From contig CAJXNA010000024.1 of the NCBI GenBank assembly GCA_913056415.1, positions 1-13,946 on the forward strand: 13,946 nt of DNA, read 5' to 3'. Below, piece after piece: positions 1 to 6,666 of the stretch. This DNA is from an uncultured Chloroflexota bacterium (GTDB lineage: Bacteria > Chloroflexota > Dehalococcoidia > SM23-28-2 > RBG-16-64-32). The position numbers were made by a program, and so were the translations under genes. Every line of letters starts with the position of its first letter. Within the stretch, counting starts at the first letter, position 1. The notes below the pieces were generated by a model, which did no database searches, was not told the origin of the DNA, and saw nothing but the letters and a program-made list of their open reading frames with translations.

Positions 1-159
1 GTTCAGGACAGCGGCCATAGCCACCGCGATGATCGGCGGCAGAGCTCTGGTCGAGATCACGGTGGCGACCGCGTTGGGGGCGTCCGTCCAGCCGTTGACC
101 GCCTCGAAGGCGAGTATCGCCGCGAAGGTGAATATCAGGAAGCCGAAGGTGTCAGTCAA
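1..159 (-). CDS. pit: Pit-family inorganic phosphate permease, N-terminal part (cut by window edge)
   Basis: Only the first 53 codons are in the window; the gene continues past base 1. Residues about 22-40 read NGWTDAPNAVATVISTRAL, closely matching the N-terminal signature of low-affinity phosphate permeases (PiT/PHO4 family), which couple phosphate or metal-phosphate uptake to a cation gradient in the cytoplasmic membrane. A hydrophobic helix (residues about 7-21) precedes the signature and another begins at about residue 41, as in the family. No ATG exists in this frame after the upstream in-frame TAA, so a TTG at 159-157 with a nearby GGGGGA is the likely start; the spacing is short, so the start is uncertain. 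It follows the DUF47 gene by about 80 bases on the same strand. This PhoU-like/Pit pairing is common in bacteria and archaea and supports the call. Confidence 0.85.
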   Translation of the reverse strand, partial: MTDTFGFLIFTFAAILAFEAVNGWTDAPNAVATVISTRALPPIIAVAMAAVLN

Positions 160-239
160 CAGTCCCCCAAATGCGCGACGGGGAGAGCCGCTTCCTCTTT
201 ATACAGGCTGGTGTCGTGGTAGACAGGCCGGCATCGCGG

Positions 240-866
240 TTAGGCATGCTTGAGGACGATCGCCTCCAGGACGTGAGCGACCTGCTCGGCGCTATCGGTA
301 GCCTCCTCCAGTTGGTCGTAGATGTCGCGCCACTTGATGATGTCCACAGCGTTCATCTCGCCCCGGAACAGCTCCGCCATGGAGTTCAGATACAGACTAT
401 CGGCCTCGTTCTCCAGACGGTTGATCTCCTTCAGCTGCTCCAGGATCGACTTGAGCCGTCCCTTGTGTCGAAGGACAGAAACCGCTTTCTCCAGCTGAAC
501 GCACTGGAGGCGGATCAGGTCGGCGAGGCCACGCGCGGCCGCGCTAGGTTGGGAGATGCCGTAGGTGCGGATCGCCGTGGACGCGCCCTCAATGAAGTCC
601 ATCACATCGTCCATACGCTGGGCCAGCGCAGCGATGTCCTCGCGGTCAAAAGGCGTGACAAACGTCTGGTGGACCTGGAGGTAAATCTTGTGGGTGATCT
701 CGTCGCCCTCGTGCTCCAGGTCCTTTAGGTGGGCGGTCTTGGTCTCTACGTTCTCGAAGTGCTCCAGCAGATCCGTCAAGGCTTCGCTGGCCACCACCAG
801 ATTACGGGTGCTTTGGTCAAACAGCTCGTAGAAACGGCCGCTGCGGGGGATCAGGGAAAAGCGCAT
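240..866 (-). CDS. DUF47 / PhoU-like phosphate transport regulator
   Basis: A 208-residue helical protein of the DUF47 (PF01865, PhoU-like) family, thought to modulate the adjacent Pit permease. The start MRFSLIPRSGRFYELFD is typical of the family. EHEGDEITHKI (about residues 51-61) is the acidic E-x3-D metal-binding type motif of PhoU-like helical bundles, and a second acidic helix contains RMDDVMDFIEG (about 84-94). The reading frame extends upstream to 923, but the ATG at 866-864 is preferred: it is preceded by AGGAAG, and a near-consensus promoter (895-923) overlaps the longer version. It is the first gene of a two-gene unit with pit downstream and is divergent from the DUF59 gene. A cytoplasmic location is expected. 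Confidence 0.9.
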   Translation of the reverse strand: MRFSLIPRSGRFYELFDQSTRNLVVASEALTDLLEHFENVETKTAHLKDLEHEGDEITHKIYLQVHQTFVTPFDREDIAALAQRMDDVMDFIEGASTAIRTYGISQPSAAARGLADLIRLQCVQLEKAVSVLRHKGRLKSILEQLKEINRLENEADSLYLNSMAELFRGEMNAVDIIKWRDIYDQLEEATDSAEQVAHVLEAIVLKHA

Positions 867-894
867 ACTTCCTTGCTCATTTCCTGCCAAGGCA

Positions 895-923
895 AATGTA
901 GCAACCGCCCTAGGCACTGTCAA
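895..923 (-). promoter_or_regulatory. Sigma70-type promoter of the DUF47-pit unit
   Basis: Read on the minus strand, TTGACA (923-918) is followed by a 17-base spacer and TACATT (900-895). The -35 is a perfect consensus, the spacing is ideal and the -10 matches 4 of 6. The predicted transcript starts near 888 and leaves a leader of about 20 bases before the ATG at 866. This also argues against a DUF47 start at 923. Confidence 0.75.
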
Positions 924-1042
924 GGCCCGGCGAGTGCAACTTCAGCCAATCTTTTTATGCCGCCGATAGGCACGTCGCGAACAGCCGGAGAGCGCCCGCG
1001 CCTCACCCAGGATCAGTCGTCGCGGCCTGGATGCAAACTGTC

Positions 1043-1051
1043 TGCTACAAT
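1043..1051 (+). promoter_or_regulatory. Extended -10 promoter of the DUF59-selenoprotein unit
   Basis: TGC directly precedes TACAAT (1046-1051), giving an extended -10 element with 5 of 6 matches to TATAAT. No good -35 is visible at the usual distance, which extended -10 promoters tolerate. Transcription would start near 1058, about 25 bases before the DUF59 start. Confidence 0.5.
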
Positions 1052-1082
1052 GGATCATAGACATACTGGAAGGGAGCAACTT

Positions 1083-1382
1083 ATGGTCAGCGAAGAGGTT
1101 GTGACGGAGGCCCTCAAGGAGGTCTATGACCCCGAGCTGCACTACAACATCGTCGACCTGGGGCTCGTATACGAGGTGGACATCAAGGACGGCGACGTCC
1201 ACGTACTGATGACGCTGACCACCCCTGCCTGCCCCGTCGGCCCCATGATCATCGAGCAGGTCCAGGAGACGGTGGGCATCATGCCCGGCGTGAAGGACGT
1301 CGACGTCGAGATCACTTTCGACCCGATGTGGAGCCCTGACCTGATGAGCGACGAGGCGAAGGCCGGTCTCGGCATAGACTAG
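1083..1382 (+). CDS. DUF59 / MIP18 (SufT-like) iron-sulfur assembly protein
   Basis: A 99-residue protein of the DUF59/MIP18 family (PF01883), the group of SufT, PaaD and the N-terminal domain of Mrp/ApbC. These proteins assist iron-sulfur cluster maturation or delivery. Visible hallmarks are VYDPELHYNIVDLGLVYEV (about residues 14-32), the TLTTPACPVGPMI segment (about 45-57) with the conserved reactive cysteine, and a C-terminal FDPMWSPDLMS stretch. The ATG at 1083 is chosen because GGAAGGGAG lies just upstream and the family N-terminus begins here; the frame is open much further upstream but that part has no family similarity. It lies 14 bases before the Rdx selenoprotein gene and probably shares its transcript. 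The family is certain; the exact client of this copy is not. Confidence 0.92.
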   Translation: MVSEEVVTEALKEVYDPELHYNIVDLGLVYEVDIKDGDVHVLMTLTTPACPVGPMIIEQVQETVGIMPGVKDVDVEITFDPMWSPDLMSDEAKAGLGID

Positions 1383-1396
1383 AAAGCGAGGCCCAG

Positions 1397-1684
1397 TTGG
1401 AAGACCGCTACCCCGGCAAGCTCACCATCGAGATCAAGTACTGCGTAGTCTGAGGCTACCTGCCCCTGGCCGCCTGGATGGCGACCGAGATATGGCACGA
1501 CTTTGGTGAGGATGCCCCCGTCACTCTGATCCCCGTCGCCGATGGGCGGCTGGAGGTCATCGCTAACGGCGAGACGCTGTTCGACCGTAAGGCGGAAGGC
1601 GGCGTCTACCCCGAGATGAAGCGCGTCCGCGAGATCAAGCAGCAGGTTAAGGCCCTACTGCAGACGCTGAGCGTCTCGCGCTAG
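1397..1684 (+). CDS. Rdx-family (SelW/SelT/SelH-like) selenoprotein with in-frame UGA for selenocysteine
   Basis: Reading from a TTG at 1397, 5 bases after a GAGG ribosome site, the frame runs 95 residues if the TGA at 1451-1453 is decoded as selenocysteine. The local peptide is IEIKYCVVUGY, the CxxU (or CxxC) redox motif after the first beta strand of the Rdx thioredoxin-like family (PF10262). The rest fits the family: an amphipathic helix (LPLAAWMATEIWHDF), then VTLIPVADGRLEVIANGETLFDRKAEGGVYPE, equivalent to the G-x-FEV...G...SK...G-FP block. The TGA falls exactly at the redox position and a bacterial SECIS-like hairpin follows at 1468-1486. Without recoding, only a 68-codon piece from ATG 1478 would be called. 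Rdx proteins are thought to act in thiol redox reactions. The gene follows the DUF59 gene by 14 bases. A nonsense-mutated pseudogene is the alternative but is much less likely. Confidence 0.9.
1468..1486 (+). promoter_or_regulatory. Bacterial SECIS-like hairpin
   Basis: Bases 1468-1474 (GGCCGCC) pair with 1480-1486 (GGCGACC): six Watson-Crick pairs with one internal C-A mismatch (1470/1484). The apical loop is the 5-base UGGAU at 1475-1479. The loop starts 21 bases after the UGA and has G at its second position. This satisfies the published bacterial SECIS consensus as I know it: a 4-16 bp stem, a 3-14 base loop with a G in its first two positions, and a UGA-to-loop distance of about 16-37 bases. 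Its role would be to recruit SelB with Sec-tRNA. Function is inferred from geometry. Confidence 0.75.
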
Positions 1685-1739
1685 GCTCCCCTCGTAGAAG
1701 AGACGTTCAGGTCCCCTATTCCATCTGGATGGCTGAAGC

Positions 1740-1759
1740 CCTGCCTGCCGGCAGGCAGG
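1740..1759. repeat. Perfect 20-bp palindrome between convergent genes
   Basis: CCTGCCTGCC is followed directly by its exact reverse complement, GGCAGGCAGG, with no spacer. It lies between the stop of the Rdx gene (1684) and the stop of shc (1775), so transcripts from both sides run into it. No T-tract follows on either strand, so it is not a canonical intrinsic terminator. It could be a dispersed palindromic repeat, a protein-binding site, or a Rho-assisted or RNA-stabilising end. Confidence 0.6.
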
Positions 1760-1774
1760 CCTCCGCTACAGCGT

Positions 1775-3697
1775 TTATTCCACGCCTAGCAACGCCCTGT
1801 ACCGCCCCAGCGCCATCAGCGGCCAGTAGTTCCGGTACAGGTGATACTTGATATAGAAATCGCCTGGGAAGCCGGTGGCGGTAAACTGAGGCTCCTCCCA
1901 CTGCCCATCCTCCTCCTGCCGCTCCACCAGATACGATACGCCCCGCTCCACAGCCTGCTGGCACAGACCGTCGTCTTCAGGCTCGGCCGCCAGGAGCGCC
2001 AGCAACGCCCATGCCGTCTGCGAGGCCGTGCTGGGGCCGATGCCGGCCAGCCGCGGGTCTTCGTAGCTCTCGCACGTCTCGCCCCAGCCTCCGTCCTCAT
2101 TCTGCTTCTGGATGAGCCAGCGCACCGCCCGCCGCACGTATGGCCGCGTCATCTCCTCGCCCACCGCCTTGAGGGCGGGCAACACCGCGCCCGCCCCGTA
2201 GATATAGTTCACTCCCCAACGCCCCCACCAGCTACCGTCCGGCCTTTGCTCGCCACGGAGGTAGCCCAGCGCCCGGCTCACCTCCGCCGAGTCCCCATGG
2301 CCGAGCAGACCCAGCGCCTCAACGATGTGCGCCGTCACGTCCTCCGTGGGGTAGTCGATCACCTCACCGAAGTCGCAGAACGGTATCTGGTTCGCCAACC
2401 TCTGCGTGTTATCTTTATCGAAGGAGCCCCAACCGCCGTTCTTGGACTGCATCGCCAGCAGCCAGCGCCCTCCCCGCGCCAGCGCCCGCTCCCTGCGCTT
2501 TTCGTCCGGCAGCCGCGTGCGCGCCAGCGCCATCAGGACCTCGGCCGCGTCATCCGTATCCGGGTAGAGATCGTTCTCGAACTCGAACGCCCAGCCGCCG
2601 GGCTCCACGCCCTGCACCTTCACCTGCCAGTCGCCGCCGCCCAAGATCTGCTCGCGCAGCAGCCAGCGGCCCGCCCTCACCAGCGCCGGGTGGTCCGCCG
2701 GCAGCTCCGAGTCCAGGAGCCCGATCATCGCCAGCGCCGTGTCCCACACCGGCGAAAGGCAGGCCTGCGGGTTGAAGATACGGTCGTCCTCCACCGCGAA
2801 GGCGCCCTCAAACCCCTCCAGCCCCCTGCGCATCACCGGATCGTCCAGCGAGTAGCCCCGCAGTTTAAGGGCGATGAGCGAATACACCCACGGCGGCTGT
2901 ATGCCGCCCCACGATCCGTCCGCCTCCTGATGCGAAACGATCCAGCGCTCCGCCGCGCGGTAGGCCGCCCGTCGTAGCGGCATGAACGCCACACGCTCGT
3001 AGCGCCGCAACAGGCCGTCCGCGGCGTGGAAGAAGCGTCGCCAGTTGAGCCACCCCGCGGGCCGCGGCAGCGAGTAGTCGATCCGGTCACGCGGCGCCGG
3101 GTACAGCTCATCGATGCGGGCCGAATCGGGTACGGGGCAGATGGGGCGTTCGTTCAGGAGGATGAGCATCGGCACCAGCGTCGCCCGCGCCCAGGACGCG
3201 AAATCGTAGATGTTCAGCGGGAACCAGGGCGGCAGGAACATCATCTCCGGGGGCAGCACCGGCACGCCCCGCCAGTCCCATTGTCCGAACAGGGCCAGCC
3301 ATATCTTGGTGAACACGCGGACCCTGGGCACACCGCCCGCCGACAGCACGAACTCCCGCGCCTTCCGCATCGGCGGCTCCTCCGCGGAGACGCCCGCCAG
3401 CTTCAGCGCGAAGTAGGACTCCACCGTGGCGTTGATGTCCGGCGGCCCACCATGATAGATGCTCCAGGTGCCGTCCGGCCGCTGCTGACTGCGCAGATAG
3501 TTCGCGATCTTCCGCCAGCGCCCCTCCTCCGCAACCCCCAGGAAGTGCGTCAGCAGCAGGTACTCCGCCGCCATGCACACATTGGACTCCAGCTCGCCCC
3601 ACCAGTAGCCGTCCGGATGCTGCGAACGCAGGAAGTATTCCTGAGAACGCCCAACCGCTTCGTCGACGGCCGCGGCGAGGTCGCGGTCCCCGGCCAC
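1775..3697 (-). CDS. shc: Squalene-hopene cyclase
   Basis: A 640-residue class II triterpene cyclase, the usual length for the family. It converts squalene to hopene (and hopanol) at the cytoplasmic membrane. The catalytic acid motif is DTDD at residues 380-383 within FEFENDLYPDTDDAAEVL. EDVTAH (about 452-457) holds the Asp/His pair that assists protonation. Multiple QW-type repeats are present: QHPDGYWW (26), QRPDGTW (72), QEADGSWGG (257), QSKNGGWGS (417), QRPDGSWWGRWG, QNEDGGWGE and QEEDGQWEE. The residue after DTDD is Ala where Thr is common. The start is a GTG at 3697-3695 with GGAGG five bases upstream. It is the last gene of the operon, about 60 bases after hpnG. Confidence 0.97.
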   Translation of the reverse strand: MAGDRDLAAAVDEAVGRSQEYFLRSQHPDGYWWGELESNVCMAAEYLLLTHFLGVAEEGRWRKIANYLRSQQRPDGTWSIYHGGPPDINATVESYFALKLAGVSAEEPPMRKAREFVLSAGGVPRVRVFTKIWLALFGQWDWRGVPVLPPEMMFLPPWFPLNIYDFASWARATLVPMLILLNERPICPVPDSARIDELYPAPRDRIDYSLPRPAGWLNWRRFFHAADGLLRRYERVAFMPLRRAAYRAAERWIVSHQEADGSWGGIQPPWVYSLIALKLRGYSLDDPVMRRGLEGFEGAFAVEDDRIFNPQACLSPVWDTALAMIGLLDSELPADHPALVRAGRWLLREQILGGGDWQVKVQGVEPGGWAFEFENDLYPDTDDAAEVLMALARTRLPDEKRRERALARGGRWLLAMQSKNGGWGSFDKDNTQRLANQIPFCDFGEVIDYPTEDVTAHIVEALGLLGHGDSAEVSRALGYLRGEQRPDGSWWGRWGVNYIYGAGAVLPALKAVGEEMTRPYVRRAVRWLIQKQNEDGGWGETCESYEDPRLAGIGPSTASQTAWALLALLAAEPEDDGLCQQAVERGVSYLVERQEEDGQWEEPQFTATGFPGDFYIKYHLYRNYWPLMALGRYRALLGVE

Positions 3698-3757
3698 ACG
3701 GCCCTCCGCTCTAACATTCGAACTCTCTATAGCTATGACACGACCCCTTTACGTTCG

Positions 3758-4513
3758 TCAGGCAGGCTCCGCCACCGGCAACGTATTGAAAGCGCCGACA
3801 AACGCCTCCAGGAAGCGAGTCAGGTTGGGCAGGGCACGACGGTGCAGGCTGGCCAGCTTGAATAGCGATGGTAAGCGGCCTGGGTGCTGCAGGGAGTAGG
3901 ATAGAACCCGCAGCCGCGAGAGGGTCCCATCGGGCCGCACTGCGTTGGGCGCGTCTGGGAACTGATCTCTCGGGCCATCGAGCACCGTCCGTACGGCGAA
4001 AAACGGCAGCCCTATCTCCTGCGCCGCTCGGCCTATCCAGTAGCTCTCCATCTCCACCACGTCCGCGCCCGTGCTGTGGTGCAGAGCCTCTTTTTCAGCC
4101 GGGTCCGCGATTATGCGATCCACCGTCAGGGAATGTCCATGACGAAGGGGCAACCTTGCCTCCTTAGCGCAGTTCACAGCCAGCCGTAGGAGCCCCTCGT
4201 CCGACCGGACGGCATCGTTGCCGGGTCGCGTCGACTGTACTGACTGGCAGATGACGACGTCTCCAACTTCGAGTCCCGGCGCCAGGGCCCCGGCGCTACC
4301 CACGGACACCACCAGCGAAGGCCGGTGCCTATCCAGGAGACTAGACGCCAACTCCTCTGCCCGCCCTACGCCCGTGCAGCAGAGGAGCACCGTCTGGTCA
4401 CCGTGGTAGCCCAGCCAGGTAGCCTGCCGCTCCCCGCTCAGGCGCTGGCACCGCCGCAGTCGGCGACGAAGCCCGGCAAGTTCGACCTCAACCGCTGCCA
4501 GGACCGCGATCAT
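3758..4513 (-). CDS. hpnG: Hopanoid-associated nucleoside phosphorylase HpnG
   Basis: A 251-residue protein of the purine nucleoside phosphorylase/MTA-SAH nucleosidase fold. In hopanoid clusters HpnG removes adenine from adenosylhopane to give a ribosylhopane-type intermediate. Seen: a nucleosidase-like N-terminus MIAVLAAVEVELAGL, the phosphate-loop VSVGSAGAL (about 69-77), the nucleoside-binding block ADVVEMESYWIG (about 150-161, with the Met-Glu that contacts ribose), and VRTVLDGPRDQFPD (about 174-187). Its ATG overlaps the TGA of hpnH by one base, so translation is probably coupled. The operon context separates it from general MTA/SAH nucleosidases. Confidence 0.93.
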   Translation of the reverse strand: MIAVLAAVEVELAGLRRRLRRCQRLSGERQATWLGYHGDQTVLLCCTGVGRAEELASSLLDRHRPSLVVSVGSAGALAPGLEVGDVVICQSVQSTRPGNDAVRSDEGLLRLAVNCAKEARLPLRHGHSLTVDRIIADPAEKEALHHSTGADVVEMESYWIGRAAQEIGLPFFAVRTVLDGPRDQFPDAPNAVRPDGTLSRLRVLSYSLQHPGRLPSLFKLASLHRRALPNLTRFLEAFVGAFNTLPVAEPA

Positions 4514-5601
4514 CAGGCCACCGGCCGCTTTTCCTTAGTCTGAGGCTCCTTCACACCTCCCTTGGAGCGGCCGAAACCGCGTACGCGGCGTCCCGGCAAG
4601 ACCGACCTCGCCGCCAGCTCTATGAACGCCCCCGGCTTGTTCATCGCCTCCAGGATGGCCGACCCCTCGAAGCCGCAGTGCATCATGCAGGTGTCACAGC
4701 GGGGGTCTTTGCCCAGGCCGTAAGCGTCCCACTGGACGGTGGTCATCAGCTCCTCGTAAGTCTTGGCGTGCCCATCAGCGATGAGGTAGCAGGGCTTGCG
4801 CCAGCCGGCCGGCGTGTAGGTGGGCGTCGTCCACTGGGTGCAGGTGTAATCGCGCTTCCCCTGGAGGAAGTCCAGGTACAGGGGGTTGTTATAGAAGCGT
4901 ATCCCATCCTTGCAACCCTCGAATATGCGGCGGAAGAAGCTCTGCGCCTCCTCTCGCTGCATGAAGATGTCGTGGTGCGCTACCTCCTTGTACTGGAACC
5001 CCGGCGAAACCATCATCCCCTCGACACCCATATCGTTGAGCATAGCGAACAGCTGGTGGTACTCCTCCGGTCGGTTGCCGCTAAACAGCGTGGTGTTCGT
5101 GCAGACCCGGTAGCCCCTCGCGCGGGCCTCCTTGATCGCCTTGATCGCCACGTCGTACACACCTTTTCGCTCCACCGCGATGTCGTGCGTTTCCCTCAGC
5201 CCATCCAGGTGCACCACCAACGAGAAGTAGGGTGACGGCGGGATGACCTTCATCCCCTTCTTAAACAGCAGCGCGTTGGTGCACAGGTAGACGAACCGCT
5301 TCTGTTTGATGATCCCGGCCACGATCTCCCCGATCTGAGGGTGCATCAGCGGCTCCCCGCCGGCGATGGACACGACAGGTGGGTCGCACTCCGCCACCGC
5401 CCGCATGCAGTCCTCTAGCGTGAGTTGCTGATCGATGATCGGCTCGTACTCACGGATGCGGCCGCAGCCGGTGCAGGTAAGGTTGCAGTCCTCCAGCGGC
5501 TCCAGGATCATCGTCAAAGGGAAGTACTTGCGGCCCCGTAGACGCTGTTTGAACAGATACCACCCAAGCTTCAGCGATAGCCACAAAGGTTGCCCAGCCA
5601 C
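4513..5601 (-). CDS. hpnH: Radical SAM adenosylhopane synthase HpnH
   Basis: A 362-residue radical SAM enzyme. HpnH attaches the adenosyl moiety of SAM to hopene (diploptene) and so starts the C35 side chain. The 4Fe-4S motif is CNLTCTGC (C39, C43, C46; CX3CX2C). SIAGGEPLMHP (about 95-105) is the SAM-binding GGE motif, and a cysteine-containing C-terminal segment CDTCMMHCGFE (about residue 312 on) is typical of HpnH. The start is a GTG at 5601-5599 with AGGAAGGA upstream. It lies 19 bases after the polyprenyl synthase gene and overlaps hpnG by one base. It probably acts at the cytoplasmic face of the membrane. Confidence 0.96.
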   Translation of the reverse strand: MAGQPLWLSLKLGWYLFKQRLRGRKYFPLTMILEPLEDCNLTCTGCGRIREYEPIIDQQLTLEDCMRAVAECDPPVVSIAGGEPLMHPQIGEIVAGIIKQKRFVYLCTNALLFKKGMKVIPPSPYFSLVVHLDGLRETHDIAVERKGVYDVAIKAIKEARARGYRVCTNTTLFSGNRPEEYHQLFAMLNDMGVEGMMVSPGFQYKEVAHHDIFMQREEAQSFFRRIFEGCKDGIRFYNNPLYLDFLQGKRDYTCTQWTTPTYTPAGWRKPCYLIADGHAKTYEELMTTVQWDAYGLGKDPRCDTCMMHCGFEGSAILEAMNKPGAFIELAARSVLPGRRVRGFGRSKGGVKEPQTKEKRPVA

Positions 5602-5620
5602 GATAGTTCCTTCCTAGGGA

Positions 5621-6664
5621 TCAGTAATCCCGCTCCAGGATAAAGTCAGCGACCTGCCACAGCTCCGCGGCGGGTCCCTTGCTTAAGCTGGCACTCTCCA
5701 ACTCCGGCACCGCCCGCTCCCTGTATTCCTCAGCCATCATGCGACAGTACGCCTGCGCCCCCACCGAATCCAGTGCTGAGAGCACCGTGGATACGTCCGA
5801 ATCGCTCAGACGGGGCTGCGAATAGACCCGCCGCAGCTCCTCAGCCGTCGCGCCTTCCGCCCGAGCCAGCGCGTACACGACTGGAAGCGACTTCTTGCGA
5901 TTGCGGATGTCCGCCGCGGGCGGCTTTCCCGTCCGGTTCTCCGCCCCCCACACGCCCAGCATGTCATCGCGGATCTGGAACGCCACGCCCAGCCAGCGGC
6001 CGCAGCGCCCCAGCGCCTCCGCCACCGCGAGATCGTCAGCGCCGACCAAGCCTCCCAGCTGCAGGGCGCAGTCGAACAGGGCGCCGGTCTTCTTCTCGAC
6101 CATCTCCAGGTAGGCGTCCTCGCCCACGTCAAGACGCTCCTCGAAGCTGATGTCCAGGGCCTGGCCCTCCACGATCTCTAGCGTGCACTCGTCCAGGACA
6201 CGGACAGCCTCCACAACCCGCTCCGCCGGGACGCCTTCAGAGCCGAGTTTCAGCACCGCCAGGCGGCCCAGGGTCAGCAGGGCGTCGCCGGCGTTGATCG
6301 CTTGGGCCTCGCCCCAGACGCTCCACACCGTGGGGCGATGCCTACGCTCCGGGTCGCGGTCCTGAATGTCATCATGCACCAGCGAGAAGTTGTGCACCAG
6401 TTCCAGCCCGGCGGCGGCGGGAAGAGCCGCGCGCCAGTCACCGCCGGCGGCCTCACAGGCCAGCAGGCAGAGGGTGGGCCGCAACGCCTTGCCGCCCTCG
6501 GAGCGCAGAGGGCGTCCGTCGGCGTCCTCCCACCCCAGGTGATAGCGCAGCATACGGTGCAGCTCCTCCGGATGGCTGCCCGAGGGCAGGCCGTCGCTCA
6601 GCAGGGAACGCAGCCGCTCGTCCAGCACCCCCCGGTAGCGACCGAAGGCAGGCGGCAGATCCAC
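5621..6664 (-). CDS. Short-chain polyprenyl (FPP/GGPP-type) diphosphate synthase
   Basis: A 347-residue all-helical trans-prenyltransferase. The first Asp-rich motif is DDIQD (residues 98-102) in LVHNFSLVHDDIQDRDPERR; the second is RDDMLG (about 232-237) in FQIRDDMLGVWG, with Gly in place of the last Asp. GGKALRP (about 57-63) binds IPP. The first motif lacks the two-residue insertion of typical bacterial FPP/GGPP synthases, and Phe sits five residues before its first Asp, a chain-length gate seen in archaeal-type GGPP synthases. The product could be C15 or C20; the squalene pathway around it requires C15 FPP. The start is a GTG at 6664, two bases after the stop of the YjbQ gene, with only a weak ribosome site, so coupled translation is likely. 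Confidence 0.92.
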   Translation of the reverse strand: MDLPPAFGRYRGVLDERLRSLLSDGLPSGSHPEELHRMLRYHLGWEDADGRPLRSEGGKALRPTLCLLACEAAGGDWRAALPAAAGLELVHNFSLVHDDIQDRDPERRHRPTVWSVWGEAQAINAGDALLTLGRLAVLKLGSEGVPAERVVEAVRVLDECTLEIVEGQALDISFEERLDVGEDAYLEMVEKKTGALFDCALQLGGLVGADDLAVAEALGRCGRWLGVAFQIRDDMLGVWGAENRTGKPPAADIRNRKKSLPVVYALARAEGATAEELRRVYSQPRLSDSDVSTVLSALDSVGAQAYCRMMAEEYRERAVPELESASLSKGPAAELWQVADFILERDY

Positions 6665-6666
6665 CG

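Noticed and set aside
729..1082. Upstream extension of the DUF59 gene
   Set aside because: It crosses the divergent promoters and the start of DUF47, with no family similarity; the ATG at 1083 has a ribosome site.
1478..1684. Stand-alone 68-aa ORF
   Set aside because: It starts at an internal Met of the Rdx protein, has no ribosome site and lacks the redox motif; the frame continues upstream through the UGA.
1841..2977. 378-aa open frame antisense to shc
   Set aside because: Arg/Pro/His-rich composition, no family similarity and no ribosome site; it is a high-GC shadow of the cyclase gene.
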